NCBI RefSeq assembly: GCF_016583745.1
Contig: NZ_NRRQ01000004.1
Span: forward strand, 1-64,000
DNA from: Chromatium okenii
GTDB lineage: Bacteria; Pseudomonadota; Gammaproteobacteria; Chromatiales; Chromatiaceae
Length of the DNA stretch: 64,000 bases
Direction: 5' to 3'
The notes under the pieces: generated by a model
Told to the model about the DNA's origin: nothing
The model's database searches: none
Seen by the model: only the letters and a program-made list of their open reading frames with translations
Shown here: positions 1 through 9,816 of the stretch, piece after piece
How the letters are laid out: every line of letters starts with the position of its first letter
Position numbering within the stretch: position 1 is the stretch's first letter
Program-made: the position numbers and the translations under genes

Positions 1-815
1 CCCTCTCGCCCCGCCACCCCGCCGACGCCCAGCCCCTGCCGCTGCCCGAGCGTGTAAAACGCCAGCCCCTGATGTTCGCCCAGCGGCAACCCCTCCGGCG
101 TTTCAATCGGCCCCGGAGTCATCGGCAGATACGCCGCGAGAAACTCCCGAAACCGCCGCTCCCCGATGAAACAAATACCGGTACTGTCTTTTTTAGCCGC
201 CGGCTGCAATCCCAACTGCCGCGCCAGCGCCCGCACCTCCGGCTTCGTCAGCGCCGCCAGCGGAAACAGCGCCCGCCCCAGTTGCGCCTGATTCAGCAGA
301 TGCAGGAAATACGTCTGATCTTTCGCCGCATCGGCCGCCAGACGCAGGTGAAAACCGCTCGCATCGTGGGTGATCCGCGCATAGTGACCGGTCGCCATCG
401 CGTCCGCGCCCAGCGCCAGCGCATGGTCAAGAAAGGCAGAAAACTTAATCTCACGATTGCACAACACATCCGGGTTAGGCGTCCGCAACGCCTTGTATTC
501 TTGAAGAAAATTTTCAAACACCCGCTCCCAGTATTCGCTGGAAAAATTCACCGTATGCAGCCGAATGCCCAGCCGATCCGCCACCGCCTGCGCGTCCGCC
601 AAATCCTCCGCCGCCGCGCAATAGCCAGCGCGATCATCCTCCTCCCAATTTTTCATAAACAGCGCCTCCACCTGCAGACCCTGCTCCAGCAACAGATGCG
701 CCGCCACCGCCGAATCCACCCCACCCGACAGCCCCACCATCACCCGCTGCGGCGCGTCAACCAAAGGAGAAAGACCGCCCTGCGCGGCGGTGAAAGTCGA
801 TGTTAGGATGTTCAC
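1..815 (-). CDS. mnmA: tRNA-specific 2-thiouridylase MnmA (3' part lost off the window edge)
   Basis: MnmA thiolates the wobble uridine (s2U34) of Lys, Glu and Gln tRNAs in the cytoplasm, taking sulfur from a relay. The translated minus strand shows the PP-loop [16 protein letters not shown] near the N-terminus, MKNWEEDD, the catalytic-cysteine region [28 protein letters not shown] and [13 protein letters not shown], all in family order. The reading frame runs off the left edge after [11 protein letters not shown], so roughly the last quarter is missing. The start is uncertain: GTG at 815 leaves only 30 bases to the divergent icd start and adds about 25 residues before the PP-loop, while GTG 743 or ATG 740 would remove nearly all of that tail. 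Identity is secure; the 5' end is not. Confidence 0.95.
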   Translation of the reverse strand, partial: MNILTSTFTAAQGGLSPLVDAPQRVMVGLSGGVDSAVAAHLLLEQGLQVEALFMKNWEEDDRAGYCAAAEDLADAQAVADRLGIRLHTVNFSSEYWERVFENFLQEYKALRTPNPDVLCNREIKFSAFLDHALALGADAMATGHYARITHDASGFHLRLAADAAKDQTYFLHLLNQAQLGRALFPLAALTKPEVRALARQLGLQPAAKKDSTGICFIGERRFREFLAAYLPMTPGPIETPEGLPLGEHQGLAFYTLGQRQGLGVGGVAGRE

Positions 816-845
816 TTTAATGATGATTTCCGAGAAAAAGAGCCA

Positions 846-2099
846 ATGAGCGACGACAAAATCCAACTACCCAGCAGCGGCGAACCCATTCAAGTCAACG
901 CCGACTACACACTTAACGTACCCGATCAGCCGATTATTCCCTACATTGAAGGCGACGGCATTGGCATCGACATCACCCCCGTCATGCGCCGCGTCGTTGA
1001 CGCCGCCGTCGCCAAGGCTTACGGCACCCGCCAGATTCAATGGCTAGAAGTCTATGCCGGCGAAAAAGCCACCCAAGTGTACGGCCCCGACGTCTGGCTG
1101 CCGCCTGAGACCATGACCGCCCTGCGCGACTACGTCGTCTCCATCAAAGGCCCCTTAACCACCCCGATAGGCGGCGGCATCCGCTCCCTCAACGTCGCCC
1201 TCCGCCAAGAGCTTGATTTATACGTCTGTCTGCGCCCCGTGCGCTATTTCAGCGGCACCCCCAGCCCGCTCAAAGAACCGCAACACACCGACATGGTCAT
1301 CTTCCGTGAAAACTCCGAAGACATTTATGCCGGCATTGAATGGGCAGCCGAAACGCCCGAAGCGCAACGTGTCATTGCATTTTTACGCGAAGAAATGGGC
1401 GTCACCAAAATTCGCTTCCCCGCCACCTCCGGCATCGGCATCAAACCCGTCTCCCGCGACGGCACCGAACGTCTCGTCCGCAAAGCCATTCAATACGCCA
1501 TTGACAACCACCGCTCCTCAGTAACGCTGGTACACAAAGGCAACATCATGAAATTCACCGAAGGCGCATTTAAGCAATGGGGCTACGACCTTGCGAAAAA
1601 AGAATTCGGCGCAATTGAAATTGGCGGCGGCCCTTGGTGCAGCTTCAAACACCCGCAGACCGGAGCCGAGATCATCATTAAAGACGTGATTGCCGACGCC
1701 TTTTTGCAACAAATTTTACTGCGTCCCACAGATTACTCCGTGATCGCCACCTTAAATCTCAACGGCGATTACATTTCCGACGCCTTAGCCGCACAAGTTG
1801 GCGGCATTGGCATGGCACCCGGCGCAAACTTATCCGACTCCATCGCCATGTTTGAAGCCACGCACGGCACCGCGCCTAAATATGCCGGCAAAGATCAAGT
1901 CAACCCCAGCTCCTTGATTTTATCGGCAGAAATGATGCTACGGCATTTAGGTTGGACAGAAGCAGCCGACCTGATTATTAAAGGCGTCGAAGGCGCAATT
2001 AACGCCAAAACCGTCACCTACGATTTAGCGCGAATGTTAGACGGAGCCACCAAAGTCAGTTGTTCCGGCTTTGGCACAGCAATCATCAACCACATGTAA
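846..2099 (+). CDS. icd: Isocitrate dehydrogenase, NADP-dependent
   Basis: Oxidative decarboxylation of isocitrate to 2-oxoglutarate in the TCA cycle. At 417 residues it matches the E. coli enzyme (416) almost throughout: [15 protein letters not shown] near the N-terminus, [19 protein letters not shown], which holds the serine phosphorylated by AceK in E. coli, [14 protein letters not shown], and [17 protein letters not shown]. Cofactor preference can be read: HGTAPKYAG followed by V, and [10 protein letters not shown], keep the Lys-Tyr, Val, Tyr and Arg residues that bind the 2'-phosphate of NADP. ATG is preceded by a purine-rich GAGAAAAAGAG. Divergent from mnmA with very little promoter space. 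The 163 bases to clpS hold only a widely spaced inverted repeat, GAGTGACGC at 2128 and GCGTCACTC at 2208. Confidence 0.97.
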   Translation: MSDDKIQLPSSGEPIQVNADYTLNVPDQPIIPYIEGDGIGIDITPVMRRVVDAAVAKAYGTRQIQWLEVYAGEKATQVYGPDVWLPPETMTALRDYVVSIKGPLTTPIGGGIRSLNVALRQELDLYVCLRPVRYFSGTPSPLKEPQHTDMVIFRENSEDIYAGIEWAAETPEAQRVIAFLREEMGVTKIRFPATSGIGIKPVSRDGTERLVRKAIQYAIDNHRSSVTLVHKGNIMKFTEGAFKQWGYDLAKKEFGAIEIGGGPWCSFKHPQTGAEIIIKDVIADAFLQQILLRPTDYSVIATLNLNGDYISDALAAQVGGIGMAPGANLSDSIAMFEATHGTAPKYAGKDQVNPSSLILSAEMMLRHLGWTEAADLIIKGVEGAINAKTVTYDLARMLDGATKVSCSGFGTAIINHM

Positions 2100-2262
2100 T
2101 CCGCGCTGGCGGAGCGCATATTTTGAAGAGTGACGCAGTAATAAAAGCAGCGCCTACTGGCGTAATCAGATGACACACATCTTCATCACTGCCAACTGTT
2201 TTTAACCGCGTCACTCCCAATAACTTTAACGCAGTGCGCCACTGATTTTTTAGGAAAACCGG

Positions 2263-2583
2263 ATGAGTCACCACCATAAAGATGAACCTGATTCCGGGGT
2301 AGCCGTGCAAACCGCCCGCCCGCAATTACGGCGCCCGCCCTTATTTAAGGTGCTGTTATTAAATGACGACTACACCCCAATGGATTTCGTCGTATTGATT
2401 TTGCAGAAATTTTTTGGAATGCCGATGGAAACCGCCACACAAATCATGCTTCACATTCATACACGAGGCGTAGGTGTCTGCGGTGTATTTCCCAAAGACA
2501 TCGCCGAAACCAAGGTCGCCCGCGTCAACGATTACGCCCGCAGCCACCACCACCCGCTGCTGTGTACGATGGAAGAAATGTGA
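2263..2583 (+). CDS. clpS: ATP-dependent Clp protease adaptor ClpS
   Basis: Adaptor that delivers N-degron substrates to ClpAP and inhibits SsrA-substrate degradation. The 106-residue length is typical. Visible are the flexible N-terminal tail ([12 protein letters not shown]), the core strand [17 protein letters not shown] with the Asp-Asp pair that contacts the substrate N-terminus, [25 protein letters not shown], and [20 protein letters not shown] before the C-terminal [10 protein letters not shown] good RBS (AGGA) stands upstream of the ATG. It is directly followed by clpA, the usual partner arrangement, so co-transcription is likely. Confidence 0.97.
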   Translation: MSHHHKDEPDSGVAVQTARPQLRRPPLFKVLLLNDDYTPMDFVVLILQKFFGMPMETATQIMLHIHTRGVGVCGVFPKDIAETKVARVNDYARSHHHPLLCTMEEM

Positions 2584-2636
2584 GCGCATTTAACCGCCAC
2601 TCGTGATTTTTTTAACTCTTCGCCGGGGACAGGCTG

Positions 2637-4901
2637 ATGTTGAACAAAGAACTTGAGCTATCGCTAAATAACACTTTCAAAGAGGCTCGCGCCAAAAAAT
2701 ATGAATACATCACTGTCGAGCACATGCTGTTATCTTTGCTCGACAATTCCAGCGCATTCAAAGTACTTCGCGCCTGCGGCGTTGATGCTGACCGGCTGCG
2801 CCGCGAAGTCACCACCTTCATTGACGAAACCACCCCGCGCTTAACTCCCAGCGACGAACGCGAAACGCAACCCACGCTCGGTTTTCAACGCGTGCTGCAA
2901 CGCGCCGTCTTTCATGTGCAATCCGCTGGGCGCAAAGAAGTCAGCGGCGCCAACGTACTGGTCGCGTTATTTAGCGAACAGGATTCGCAAGCAGTGTTTT
3001 TATTAAATCAACAAAATATCACCCGGCTAGATGTCATTAACTACATGTCGCACGGCATTTCTAAAGTGCCCGGCGAAACACTAGATGATGACGCGCAGGG
3101 TGACGGCGACGACGCCCGCGCCGATGAAAAAGACGGCGCAACGCCCAGCCCGCTGGATCGGTTTACCTCCAATCTCAACGAATTAGCGCGACAGGGACGA
3201 ATTGATCCGTTGATTGGACGCACCGCCGAAGTGGAACGCACCCTGCAAATTTTGTGTCGCCGCCGTAAAAATAACCCGCTATATGTTGGCGAGGCTGGCG
3301 TTGGTAAAACCGCAATTGCAGAAGGGTTAGCGCGGATGATCGTCGCTGGACAAGTTCCAGAAGTATTGAGCGATGCCGTGATTTACGCGCTTGATCTCGG
3401 CGGCTTAGTAGCCGGCACCAAATATCGCGGCGATTTTGAAAAGCGCCTAAAAATGGTTTTAGCGCAATTAAAACGCCAGCCGCACGCGATTTTATTTATT
3501 GATGAAATCCACACGATTATTGGCGCGGGTTCAGCATCAGGTGGCGTCATGGATGTATCCAACCTGATTAAACCCGTGTTGGCGTCGGGTGATTTACGCT
3601 GCATTGGTTCAACCACATATCAGGAATATCGCGGTATTTTTGAGAAAGATCGGGCACTGGCACGGCGTTTCCAAAAAATCGACGTGGAAGCGCCATCGGT
3701 AGAAGAAACGGTTGAGATTCTTAAAGGCTTGAAATCGCGCTTTGAACAGCATCATCAAGTCAGTTACACCAATCCAGCACTCCGCGCTGCTGCCGAATTA
3801 TCCAACCGTTATATCAATGATCGTCATTTGCCCGACAAAGCGATTGACGTGATTGATGAAGCCGGGGCGCATGTGCAATTAAAAAGTGCGTCGAAACGTA
3901 AAAAGCGGATTGATGTCGCTGATGTGGAAGCAATTGTAGCGAAGATGGCGCGGATTCCATCCAAGCGCGTCTCCGTTTCAGATACCGAATCACTCAAAAA
4001 TTTGGATCGTGATCTCAAATTAGTGGTTTATGGACAAGATACCGCAATTGATGCGCTCACTGCCGCAATTCGGATGAATCGCTCTGGGCTGGGCAATGAC
4101 GGTAAACCGATTGGCTCCTTTTTATTTACAGGCCCGACCGGCGTCGGTAAAACCGAAGTCACGCGCCAACTCGCCCGCATTCTCGGCATGGAATTACTGC
4201 GCTTTGACATGTCCGAATATATGGAACGCCACACCGTTTCGCGGTTAATTGGTGCGCCGCCCGGATATGTTGGTTTTGACCAAGGCGGATTATTGACCGA
4301 ACAAATCAATAAACATCCGCACTCGGTGTTATTACTGGACGAGATTGAAAAAGCGCATCCCGATGTTTTTAATTTGCTGTTGCAAGTGATGGATCACGGC
4401 ACGCTAACGGATAACAACGGGCGCAAAGCAGATTTTCGCAGCGTGGTGTTAGTAATGACAACGAATGCAGGCGCAGAAGAAACAGCGCGGCGTTCCATTG
4501 GATTTACAGAACAGGATCACGCAACTGATGGTTTAGAGGCGCTGAAGCGTTATTTTTCGCCAGAATTCCGCAATCGTTTAGATGTGGTGGTGCAATTCGG
4601 GGCGCTTGATGCCGATACGATTCGCAGCGTGGTGGATAAATTCGTCTTTGAATTGGAACAGCAATTGGAGGAGAAAAAGGTCAGCTTGAGTATTGATGCC
4701 GCAGTGCGAGAATGGCTGGCGCTGAAAGGCTACGATCCCAAAATGGGTGCGCGTCCGATGGCGCGGGTGATTCAAAATCACATTAAAAAGCCGCTGGCAA
4801 ATGAATTGCTATTTGGTGAATTAGTTGGCGGCGGCTCGGTGCAAATCACGGTTGAAAATGACGCGCTGGCGTTTGCAATTAACGGACAACCGTTGGTTTA
4901 A
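2637..4901 (+). CDS. clpA: ATP-dependent Clp protease ATP-binding subunit ClpA
   Basis: AAA+ unfoldase that feeds proteins to ClpP; it recognises N-degron proteins through ClpS. Length 754 (E. coli 758). Order of parts: N-domain of two Clp repeats (residues 1-145), an acidic linker (DDDAQGDGDDARADEKDG), first AAA+ module with Walker A GEAGVGKTA near 218 and Walker B ILFIDEIHTI, then the second module with Walker A GPTGVGKTE near 498, VLLLDEIEKAH and the C-terminal KGYDPKMGARPM sensor-2 region. No middle coiled coil is seen, which separates ClpA from ClpB. ATG 2637 is chosen for MLNKELELSLN, the family N-terminus. Its stop is followed by a palindromic repeat that may terminate transcription. 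Confidence 0.97.
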   Translation: MLNKELELSLNNTFKEARAKKYEYITVEHMLLSLLDNSSAFKVLRACGVDADRLRREVTTFIDETTPRLTPSDERETQPTLGFQRVLQRAVFHVQSAGRKEVSGANVLVALFSEQDSQAVFLLNQQNITRLDVINYMSHGISKVPGETLDDDAQGDGDDARADEKDGATPSPLDRFTSNLNELARQGRIDPLIGRTAEVERTLQILCRRRKNNPLYVGEAGVGKTAIAEGLARMIVAGQVPEVLSDAVIYALDLGGLVAGTKYRGDFEKRLKMVLAQLKRQPHAILFIDEIHTIIGAGSASGGVMDVSNLIKPVLASGDLRCIGSTTYQEYRGIFEKDRALARRFQKIDVEAPSVEETVEILKGLKSRFEQHHQVSYTNPALRAAAELSNRYINDRHLPDKAIDVIDEAGAHVQLKSASKRKKRIDVADVEAIVAKMARIPSKRVSVSDTESLKNLDRDLKLVVYGQDTAIDALTAAIRMNRSGLGNDGKPIGSFLFTGPTGVGKTEVTRQLARILGMELLRFDMSEYMERHTVSRLIGAPPGYVGFDQGGLLTEQINKHPHSVLLLDEIEKAHPDVFNLLLQVMDHGTLTDNNGRKADFRSVVLVMTTNAGAEETARRSIGFTEQDHATDGLEALKRYFSPEFRNRLDVVVQFGALDADTIRSVVDKFVFELEQQLEEKKVSLSIDAAVREWLALKGYDPKMGARPMARVIQNHIKKPLANELLFGELVGGGSVQITVENDALAFAINGQPLV

Positions 4902-4940
4902 TCCCTGATGTCGTAAATCCCCAACCCTTCCTGATTTCAT

Positions 4941-4974
4941 AAATCCCCCCAACCCCCCTTTTGCAAAGGGGGGC
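4941..4974. repeat. C6/G6 palindromic dispersed repeat, also a candidate clpA terminator
   Basis: Perfect 9-bp stem CCCCCCTTT / AAAGGGGGG (4953-4961 and 4965-4973) with loop TGC, followed by C and TTTT. It begins with AAATCCCCCC. The 34-base unit recurs with a single mismatch at about 36539-36571 and in inverted orientation at 36482-36514, so it is a dispersed element, here placed where a rho-independent terminator for clpA would sit. The folD start lies only 18 bases downstream. Confidence 0.85.
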
Positions 4975-4991
4975 TTTTGAATGAGATTGTT

Positions 4992-5849
4992 ATGACCGCA
5001 CAACTTCTTGATGGCAAAACCATTGCCGCAACGATTCGTCTCGATATTAAAGAAAAGATCGCCAATCGCCGCGCTGCCGGTGAACGTGCGCCGGGTTTGG
5101 CGGTGATTATGGTTGGCGATAATCCCGCCTCAGAGGTTTATGTGCGTAATAAACAAATGGCTTGCGCGGAAGTCGGTTTTCATTCCGAGTTATATGCACT
5201 GCCGGCTACCACTGCGCAAAGCGATTTATTAGCGTTGATTGATCATCTCAATACTGATCCATTGCTGGACGGGATTTTGGTGCAATTGCCGCTGCCGCCG
5301 CAGATGGATGAAGAAGCGGTAATTGAACGCATCGCGCCCACCAAAGATGTCGATGGCTTTCATCCGTATAACGTGGGGCGATTGGTGCTGCGGATGCCGC
5401 TGCTGCGCCCGTGTACGCCGAAAGGCGTGATGACGCTGCTGGCGCACACCGGGCGCGATCTGAGCGGTTTAGATGCGGTGGTGATTGGACAATCCAACAT
5501 CGTCGGGCGTCCGATGGCGCTGGAATTGCTGGCGGCGCGTTGCACCGTGACCATTTGCCACAGCCGCACCAAAGACTTAGCGGCAAAGGTGCAAGCGGCA
5601 GATGTGCTGGTGGCGGCGGTGGGGCGAGCGCAATTTGTGCCGGGCGCGTGGATCAAACCCGGGGCGCTGGTGATTGATGTCGGCATCAATCGCGGCGCGG
5701 ATGGCAAGTTGGTTGGCGATGTCGATTTTGCAAGCTGCGCGGAGCGGGCGGCGTGGATCACGCCGGTGCCGGGCGGAGTCGGGCCGATGACGATTGCGAG
5801 TTTATTAGAAAATACCTTGCAAGCCGCAGAATTACACGCGCAACACTAA
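4992..5849 (+). CDS. folD: Bifunctional methylenetetrahydrofolate dehydrogenase/cyclohydrolase FolD
   Basis: Interconverts 5,10-methylene-THF and 10-formyl-THF in one-carbon metabolism; cytosolic dimer. Family signatures are present: [16 protein letters not shown] with the catalytic Lys, [31 protein letters not shown], the NADP-binding [18 protein letters not shown], and the C-terminal [23 protein letters not shown] 4992 gives 285 residues starting MTAQLLDGK, the usual length. A TTG at 4977 would add MNEIV but lies against the palindromic repeat, so I prefer the ATG although its RBS is weak (GAATGAG). Ends just before a clear terminator. Confidence 0.96.
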   Translation: MTAQLLDGKTIAATIRLDIKEKIANRRAAGERAPGLAVIMVGDNPASEVYVRNKQMACAEVGFHSELYALPATTAQSDLLALIDHLNTDPLLDGILVQLPLPPQMDEEAVIERIAPTKDVDGFHPYNVGRLVLRMPLLRPCTPKGVMTLLAHTGRDLSGLDAVVIGQSNIVGRPMALELLAARCTVTICHSRTKDLAAKVQAADVLVAAVGRAQFVPGAWIKPGALVIDVGINRGADGKLVGDVDFASCAERAAWITPVPGGVGPMTIASLLENTLQAAELHAQH

Positions 5850-5876
5850 TCACCGAGCGCAGAAATGGTTAATAAA

Positions 5877-5904
5877 AAAGCGGCTGATATGAGCCGCTTT
5901 TTTT
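5877..5904. terminator. Rho-independent terminator between convergent folD and ilvE
   Basis: Stem AAAGCGGCT / AGCCGCTTT (5877-5885 and 5892-5900) with a 6-base loop, followed by TTTT. The left flank AATAAA gives a T-rich tract on the minus strand as well, so it probably serves both folD and ilvE. Confidence 0.9.
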
Positions 5905-5964
5905 CATTCATTCGTTTGTCAAAAAGAATACAGTTGCCGGTGAATCATTTAATGGTTTTGAATT

Positions 5965-5982
5965 CAACTGCCAACTGACAAC
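5965..5982. repeat. Short dispersed word, CAACTGCCAACTGACAAC
   Basis: Member of the GTTGTCAGTTG word family, here in the inverse orientation (AACTGACAAC), in the spacer between the folD terminator and the ilvE stop codon. Close relatives occur at 27106, 28924, 32855, 35791, 61352 and 63800. Confidence 0.6.
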
Positions 5983-5987
5983 GCGAT

Positions 5988-6911
5988 TCAAACCACCGTC
6001 AACCATTCTGGATGCGTGTCCCGCCGCCCGTGTACCTGATCGAAATACAACGTCTGCAACCGTTCGGTAATTGGGCCGCGAGTGCCGCTGCCAATAGCGC
6101 GTCCGTCCACCTCGCGGATCGGCGTCACCTCCGCCGCAGTGCCGGTGAAAAACGCCTCATCAGCGATATACACCTCATCGCGGGTGATGCGCTTCTCGAC
6201 CACCGCCAAACCCAATTCCGCGCACAAGCCAATCACGGTGCGGCGCGTGATCCCGTCAAGCGCCGAGGTCAAATCGGGCGTGTATAAAACGCCATCGCGG
6301 ACGATGAAGATATTTTCGCCGCTGCCTTCCATCACGTAGCCAGACGCATCCAACAACAGCGCCTCGTCATACCCATCGCGCAGCGCCTCTTGCAGCGCCA
6401 GCATCGAATTCATGTAGTTACCGTTCGCCTTAGCGCGGCACATGGTGATATTGACGTGATGACGGGTGAACGAGGAGACGCGGATGCGAATCCCGTTGCG
6501 CATATTCTCCTCACCGAGATACGCGCCCCACGCCCACGCCGCCACCATGCAATGCACCTGCAAATTGTCCGCTCGCAGCCCCATTCCTTCCGCGCCGTAA
6601 AAACACATCGGGCGGATATAAGCGGAATCCAGCTTGTTCTCGCGCACCACCGCGCAGTGCGCCGCATTGAGCGTCGCCTGATCCCAAGGAATGCTCATGC
6701 CCAAAATGTGCGCGGAGTTAAACAGGCGCTGCGTGTGCTCGGCCAAGCGGAAAATCGCCGCACCTTGCGCCGTCTGATATGCCCGCACCCCTTCAAACAC
6801 GCCCATGCCGTAATGCAGCGTGTGGGTGAGGACGTGCGTTTTCGCCTCGCGCCAAGGCACCATTGCGCCATCTAACCAAATCAGACCGTCGCGGTCTTCC
6901 ATCGTCGCCAT
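5988..6911 (-). CDS. ilvE: Branched-chain amino acid aminotransferase
   Basis: PLP-dependent class IV aminotransferase for the last step of Val, Ile and Leu synthesis. The 307 residues contain HYGMGVFEGVRAY, the lysine that holds PLP in RAKANGNYMNS, EALLLDASGYVMEGSGENIFIV and GITRRTVIGL, all as in E. coli IlvE. RBS GGAG stands 9 bases before the ATG. It is the last gene of a minus-strand row (nagZ, queE, mutarotase, glnE, ilvE); glnE-ilvE adjacency is common in Pseudomonas and relatives. Confidence 0.97.
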   Translation of the reverse strand: MATMEDRDGLIWLDGAMVPWREAKTHVLTHTLHYGMGVFEGVRAYQTAQGAAIFRLAEHTQRLFNSAHILGMSIPWDQATLNAAHCAVVRENKLDSAYIRPMCFYGAEGMGLRADNLQVHCMVAAWAWGAYLGEENMRNGIRIRVSSFTRHHVNITMCRAKANGNYMNSMLALQEALRDGYDEALLLDASGYVMEGSGENIFIVRDGVLYTPDLTSALDGITRRTVIGLCAELGLAVVEKRITRDEVYIADEAFFTGTAAEVTPIREVDGRAIGSGTRGPITERLQTLYFDQVHGRRDTHPEWLTVV

Positions 6912-6939
6912 CGTTCAACTCCGCAAGAAAATCAATGAT

Positions 6940-9816
6940 CTAATGATCGCCATCCAGCAATGCTCGCCACAGTTCCCGCACCTGCTCGCGTTCGACCAGC
7001 AGGTGATCGGCAGCAATCAGTTGTGGCTGTTGCGCCAACGTGTGGCGATGGTAAACCGCCCGCAGTGTTTTATAAGCCTCAGCAAGTTGATGCGCCGTCT
7101 GCCCCGGCAACAGCCCCAACGCCGCCAACGTGTCCAGCAGCCGAATGTTGTCCGTCCACGCCGTCAACTCTGGATAATCCGCCGCCCAGCGCAAGACCGC
7201 GTATTGAACCATGAACTCAATATCGGCAATACCGCCCACACCCTGCTTGAGATCAAACGCTTGCGCGGTGCTTTTATCCAAAGTGCTGCGCATTTTCTCG
7301 CGCATCTCGCGCACCGCCCGCTGCAATTGCTCAGGATCGCGCCGCCGCTGTAACACCGCGTGACGAATTGCCGCGAACTGCTGCGCCAGCACCGGATCAC
7401 CCGCCACCGGACGCGCTCGCACCAACGCCTGATGTTCCCAAGTCCACGCCTCCTGCTCCTGATATGCCGCAAAAGCAGTCAGCGAGCGCACCAGCAGCCC
7501 TTTATTTCCGTCCGGGCGCAGCCGCGTGTCGATGTCATACAGCGCCCCCGACAAGGTGCGCGTGGTTAGCATGTGAATCATCCGCTGCCCCAGTCGCGCA
7601 TAAAACTGCACATTGCTCACCGACTTCGCACCGTCCGTCAGCGCCAGCACGTCCGCACTGCCGTGTACAAACACCAAGTCCAAATCCGAGCCATAGCCCA
7701 ATTCAATCCCGCCGAGCTTGCCGTAACCGATCACCAAAAACCCGCTATCCGCGCCGCTGATCGCCGTCGGTCGCCCGTGTTGCTGATACAGATGCGCGGC
7801 TGCCACCCGCAGCACTCGCGCCAGCGCCACCTCCGCAATCTCAGTCAGATAATCACTGACCACCATCAGCGGAATCACCGCCGTCAAATCCGCCGCCGCC
7901 ACCCGCAGCACATTGCCCTGCACGAATTGATGCAGCCGCGCCATCTGCTGCTCCAAATCTTCCACCGCCACCGGCTGCAACAGCGCATCCAATTCGGCTT
8001 CCAATTCCTCCCGCCGCAGCGGTGCATATAACCGGCGCGGATCAATCAACTCATCCAGCAACAGCGGCTGCCGCCCAATTTGATCGGTAAACCACGCGCT
8101 CATCGCCGCCAGTCGCACCAGTTGCGCCAAAATCTCCGGCGCTTCCAGCAACATCGCCAAATACGCAGTGCGCTGCGCGATGGTTTCCAACACCCGCAAC
8201 ACTCGCGTCAACGTCAGCAACGGCGCGGCAGTGCTGGCGCTGAGGCGCACCGCCAGCGGCAACACCTGCGCCAAACGGTCGCGCCCTTTTTCGCTCAAAC
8301 CTTTACGCGCCGTCGCGTCGCGGAATTGCGCCAGCACCGTGCGCACCGCCTCCGCCTCGGCAAAACCGAGTTGCGCCAACGTCGCCACTTCCTGCGCGGC
8401 ATCCGCAGCGCCCAATCCCAGCAACTGCGCCCCGTCATCGCCCGTTGCTGGCGCTTCGGACAAAGCAAACACCTGATCGAAATGCTGCTGCACCCGCTGG
8501 CGATGCGCATTTAACGCGGCAGAGAAGCTGTCCCAATCAGCGCAGTTCATCGCCCGCGCCAGCCGCTCGCGTCCGGCGTCATCATCGGGCAACAGATGGG
8601 TTTGTTTATCGCGGTAAGCCTGCAAACGGTTTTCCACCAAACGCAAAAATTCATACGCCGCATCCAGTTCCGCCACCGCCGCCGCTGGCAACAACTGTTT
8701 CCGCGCCAATTGCGCCAATACCTGCCGAATGGGGCGCACCTGCAATTCAGGATCACGCCCACCGCGTACCAATTGAAAAGCCTGCCCGATGAATTCAATT
8801 TCACGAATACCGCCGGGCCCCAATTTGATATTGGCATCCATGCCACGCCGATATAATTCTTTGGCAATCATCCGTTTTAATTCACGCAATGAATCAAATG
8901 CGCCAAAGTCCAAATAACGCCGATACACAAATGGCCGCAGCATCGCCATCAATTGCGCGATGTCAGCGGGATCGCCCGTGACCGGACGCGCTTTAATCAT
9001 CGCGTAGCGTTCCCATTCCCGCGCTTGTGATTGGTAATACGCCTCAAGTGCTTGAAAATTCATCGCCAACGGGCCCGCTTCGCCAAACGGACGCAGCCGC
9101 GTATCGACCCGAAACACAAAGCCGTCGGCGGTTTGATTGGCGAGCGTTTGCACCAGCCGCCGCGCCAGCCGCACAAAAAATTGCTCATGCGTCAGCGGAC
9201 GGCTGCCGCCCGTCACCTCGCCGGCCTGCGGAAAGGCAAAAATCAAATCAATATCGGAGCTGAGATTGAGTTCTCGCGCCCCCAATTTACCCATCGCCAG
9301 CACGATCATCTGCATCTCGCGCTCGGCGCTGGCGCGAGGCGTACCGAATTCGGCGCACGTCCAACCGTGAAGTAAATCAAGGGCTTGGCAAATGCAGACA
9401 TCCGCCAGCTCCGACAACTCCTCCAGCGTTTCTGGCAACGTCGCCCAGCCCGCCAGATCGCGCCAAATAATTCGCACCATTTCGCGGCGCCGGAACTGGC
9501 GCAGCGCCCGCTGCAAACTCGCGTCATCGCTGACGGTAGCGAGCGCAGCAGCGAGCCGCTGCGCCAATTCAGCGGCTTGATACGGTCGCATCAGCACTGC
9601 GTCGGCGACTAATTCAGCAAATTCAAGCGGATGCCGCGCTACCGAGGTGGCGACGAATTCACTTGCCGCCCACACTCGCGCCCGCGCTTCCGCAAAGGCG
9701 GTGGTCGCCGGCACAGTCACTGCGTGTGCCGCCGCCCATTGCAACCACTCATCCCACAACACTTCGTGCAATTGTGCAGTTTGCGCGGATTGACCACCGC
9801 CATTTGCTGAATTCAT
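6940..9816 (-). CDS. glnE: Glutamine synthetase adenylyltransferase/deadenylase
   Basis: Bifunctional enzyme that adenylylates glutamine synthetase when nitrogen is plentiful and removes the AMP when it is scarce, under PII control. 958 residues (E. coli 946). Two nucleotidyltransferase domains are visible: the N-terminal deadenylase with LNLSSDIDLIFAF near residue 180, and the C-terminal adenylyltransferase with ELGYGSDLDLVFVHG near 700. Each is followed by a helical domain, with DTRLRPFG and DTRLRPDGNKG beside the catalytic strands and GGIREIEF and GGIADIEFMVQ further on. The start overlaps the mutarotase stop by 4 bases (ATGA), implying translational coupling. Confidence 0.97.
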   Translation of the reverse strand: MNSANGGGQSAQTAQLHEVLWDEWLQWAAAHAVTVPATTAFAEARARVWAASEFVATSVARHPLEFAELVADAVLMRPYQAAELAQRLAAALATVSDDASLQRALRQFRRREMVRIIWRDLAGWATLPETLEELSELADVCICQALDLLHGWTCAEFGTPRASAEREMQMIVLAMGKLGARELNLSSDIDLIFAFPQAGEVTGGSRPLTHEQFFVRLARRLVQTLANQTADGFVFRVDTRLRPFGEAGPLAMNFQALEAYYQSQAREWERYAMIKARPVTGDPADIAQLMAMLRPFVYRRYLDFGAFDSLRELKRMIAKELYRRGMDANIKLGPGGIREIEFIGQAFQLVRGGRDPELQVRPIRQVLAQLARKQLLPAAAVAELDAAYEFLRLVENRLQAYRDKQTHLLPDDDAGRERLARAMNCADWDSFSAALNAHRQRVQQHFDQVFALSEAPATGDDGAQLLGLGAADAAQEVATLAQLGFAEAEAVRTVLAQFRDATARKGLSEKGRDRLAQVLPLAVRLSASTAAPLLTLTRVLRVLETIAQRTAYLAMLLEAPEILAQLVRLAAMSAWFTDQIGRQPLLLDELIDPRRLYAPLRREELEAELDALLQPVAVEDLEQQMARLHQFVQGNVLRVAAADLTAVIPLMVVSDYLTEIAEVALARVLRVAAAHLYQQHGRPTAISGADSGFLVIGYGKLGGIELGYGSDLDLVFVHGSADVLALTDGAKSVSNVQFYARLGQRMIHMLTTRTLSGALYDIDTRLRPDGNKGLLVRSLTAFAAYQEQEAWTWEHQALVRARPVAGDPVLAQQFAAIRHAVLQRRRDPEQLQRAVREMREKMRSTLDKSTAQAFDLKQGVGGIADIEFMVQYAVLRWAADYPELTAWTDNIRLLDTLAALGLLPGQTAHQLAEAYKTLRAVYHRHTLAQQPQLIAADHLLVEREQVRELWRALLDGDH

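Noticed and set aside
72-806. Plus-strand open frame of 244 codons opposite mnmA
   Set aside because: The minus strand encodes clear MnmA motifs over the whole stretch; the plus frame is basic low-complexity sequence.
2128-2216. GAGTGACGC / GCGTCACTC as an icd terminator
   Set aside because: The arms are 71 bases apart, too far for an efficient terminator hairpin, and no T-run follows.
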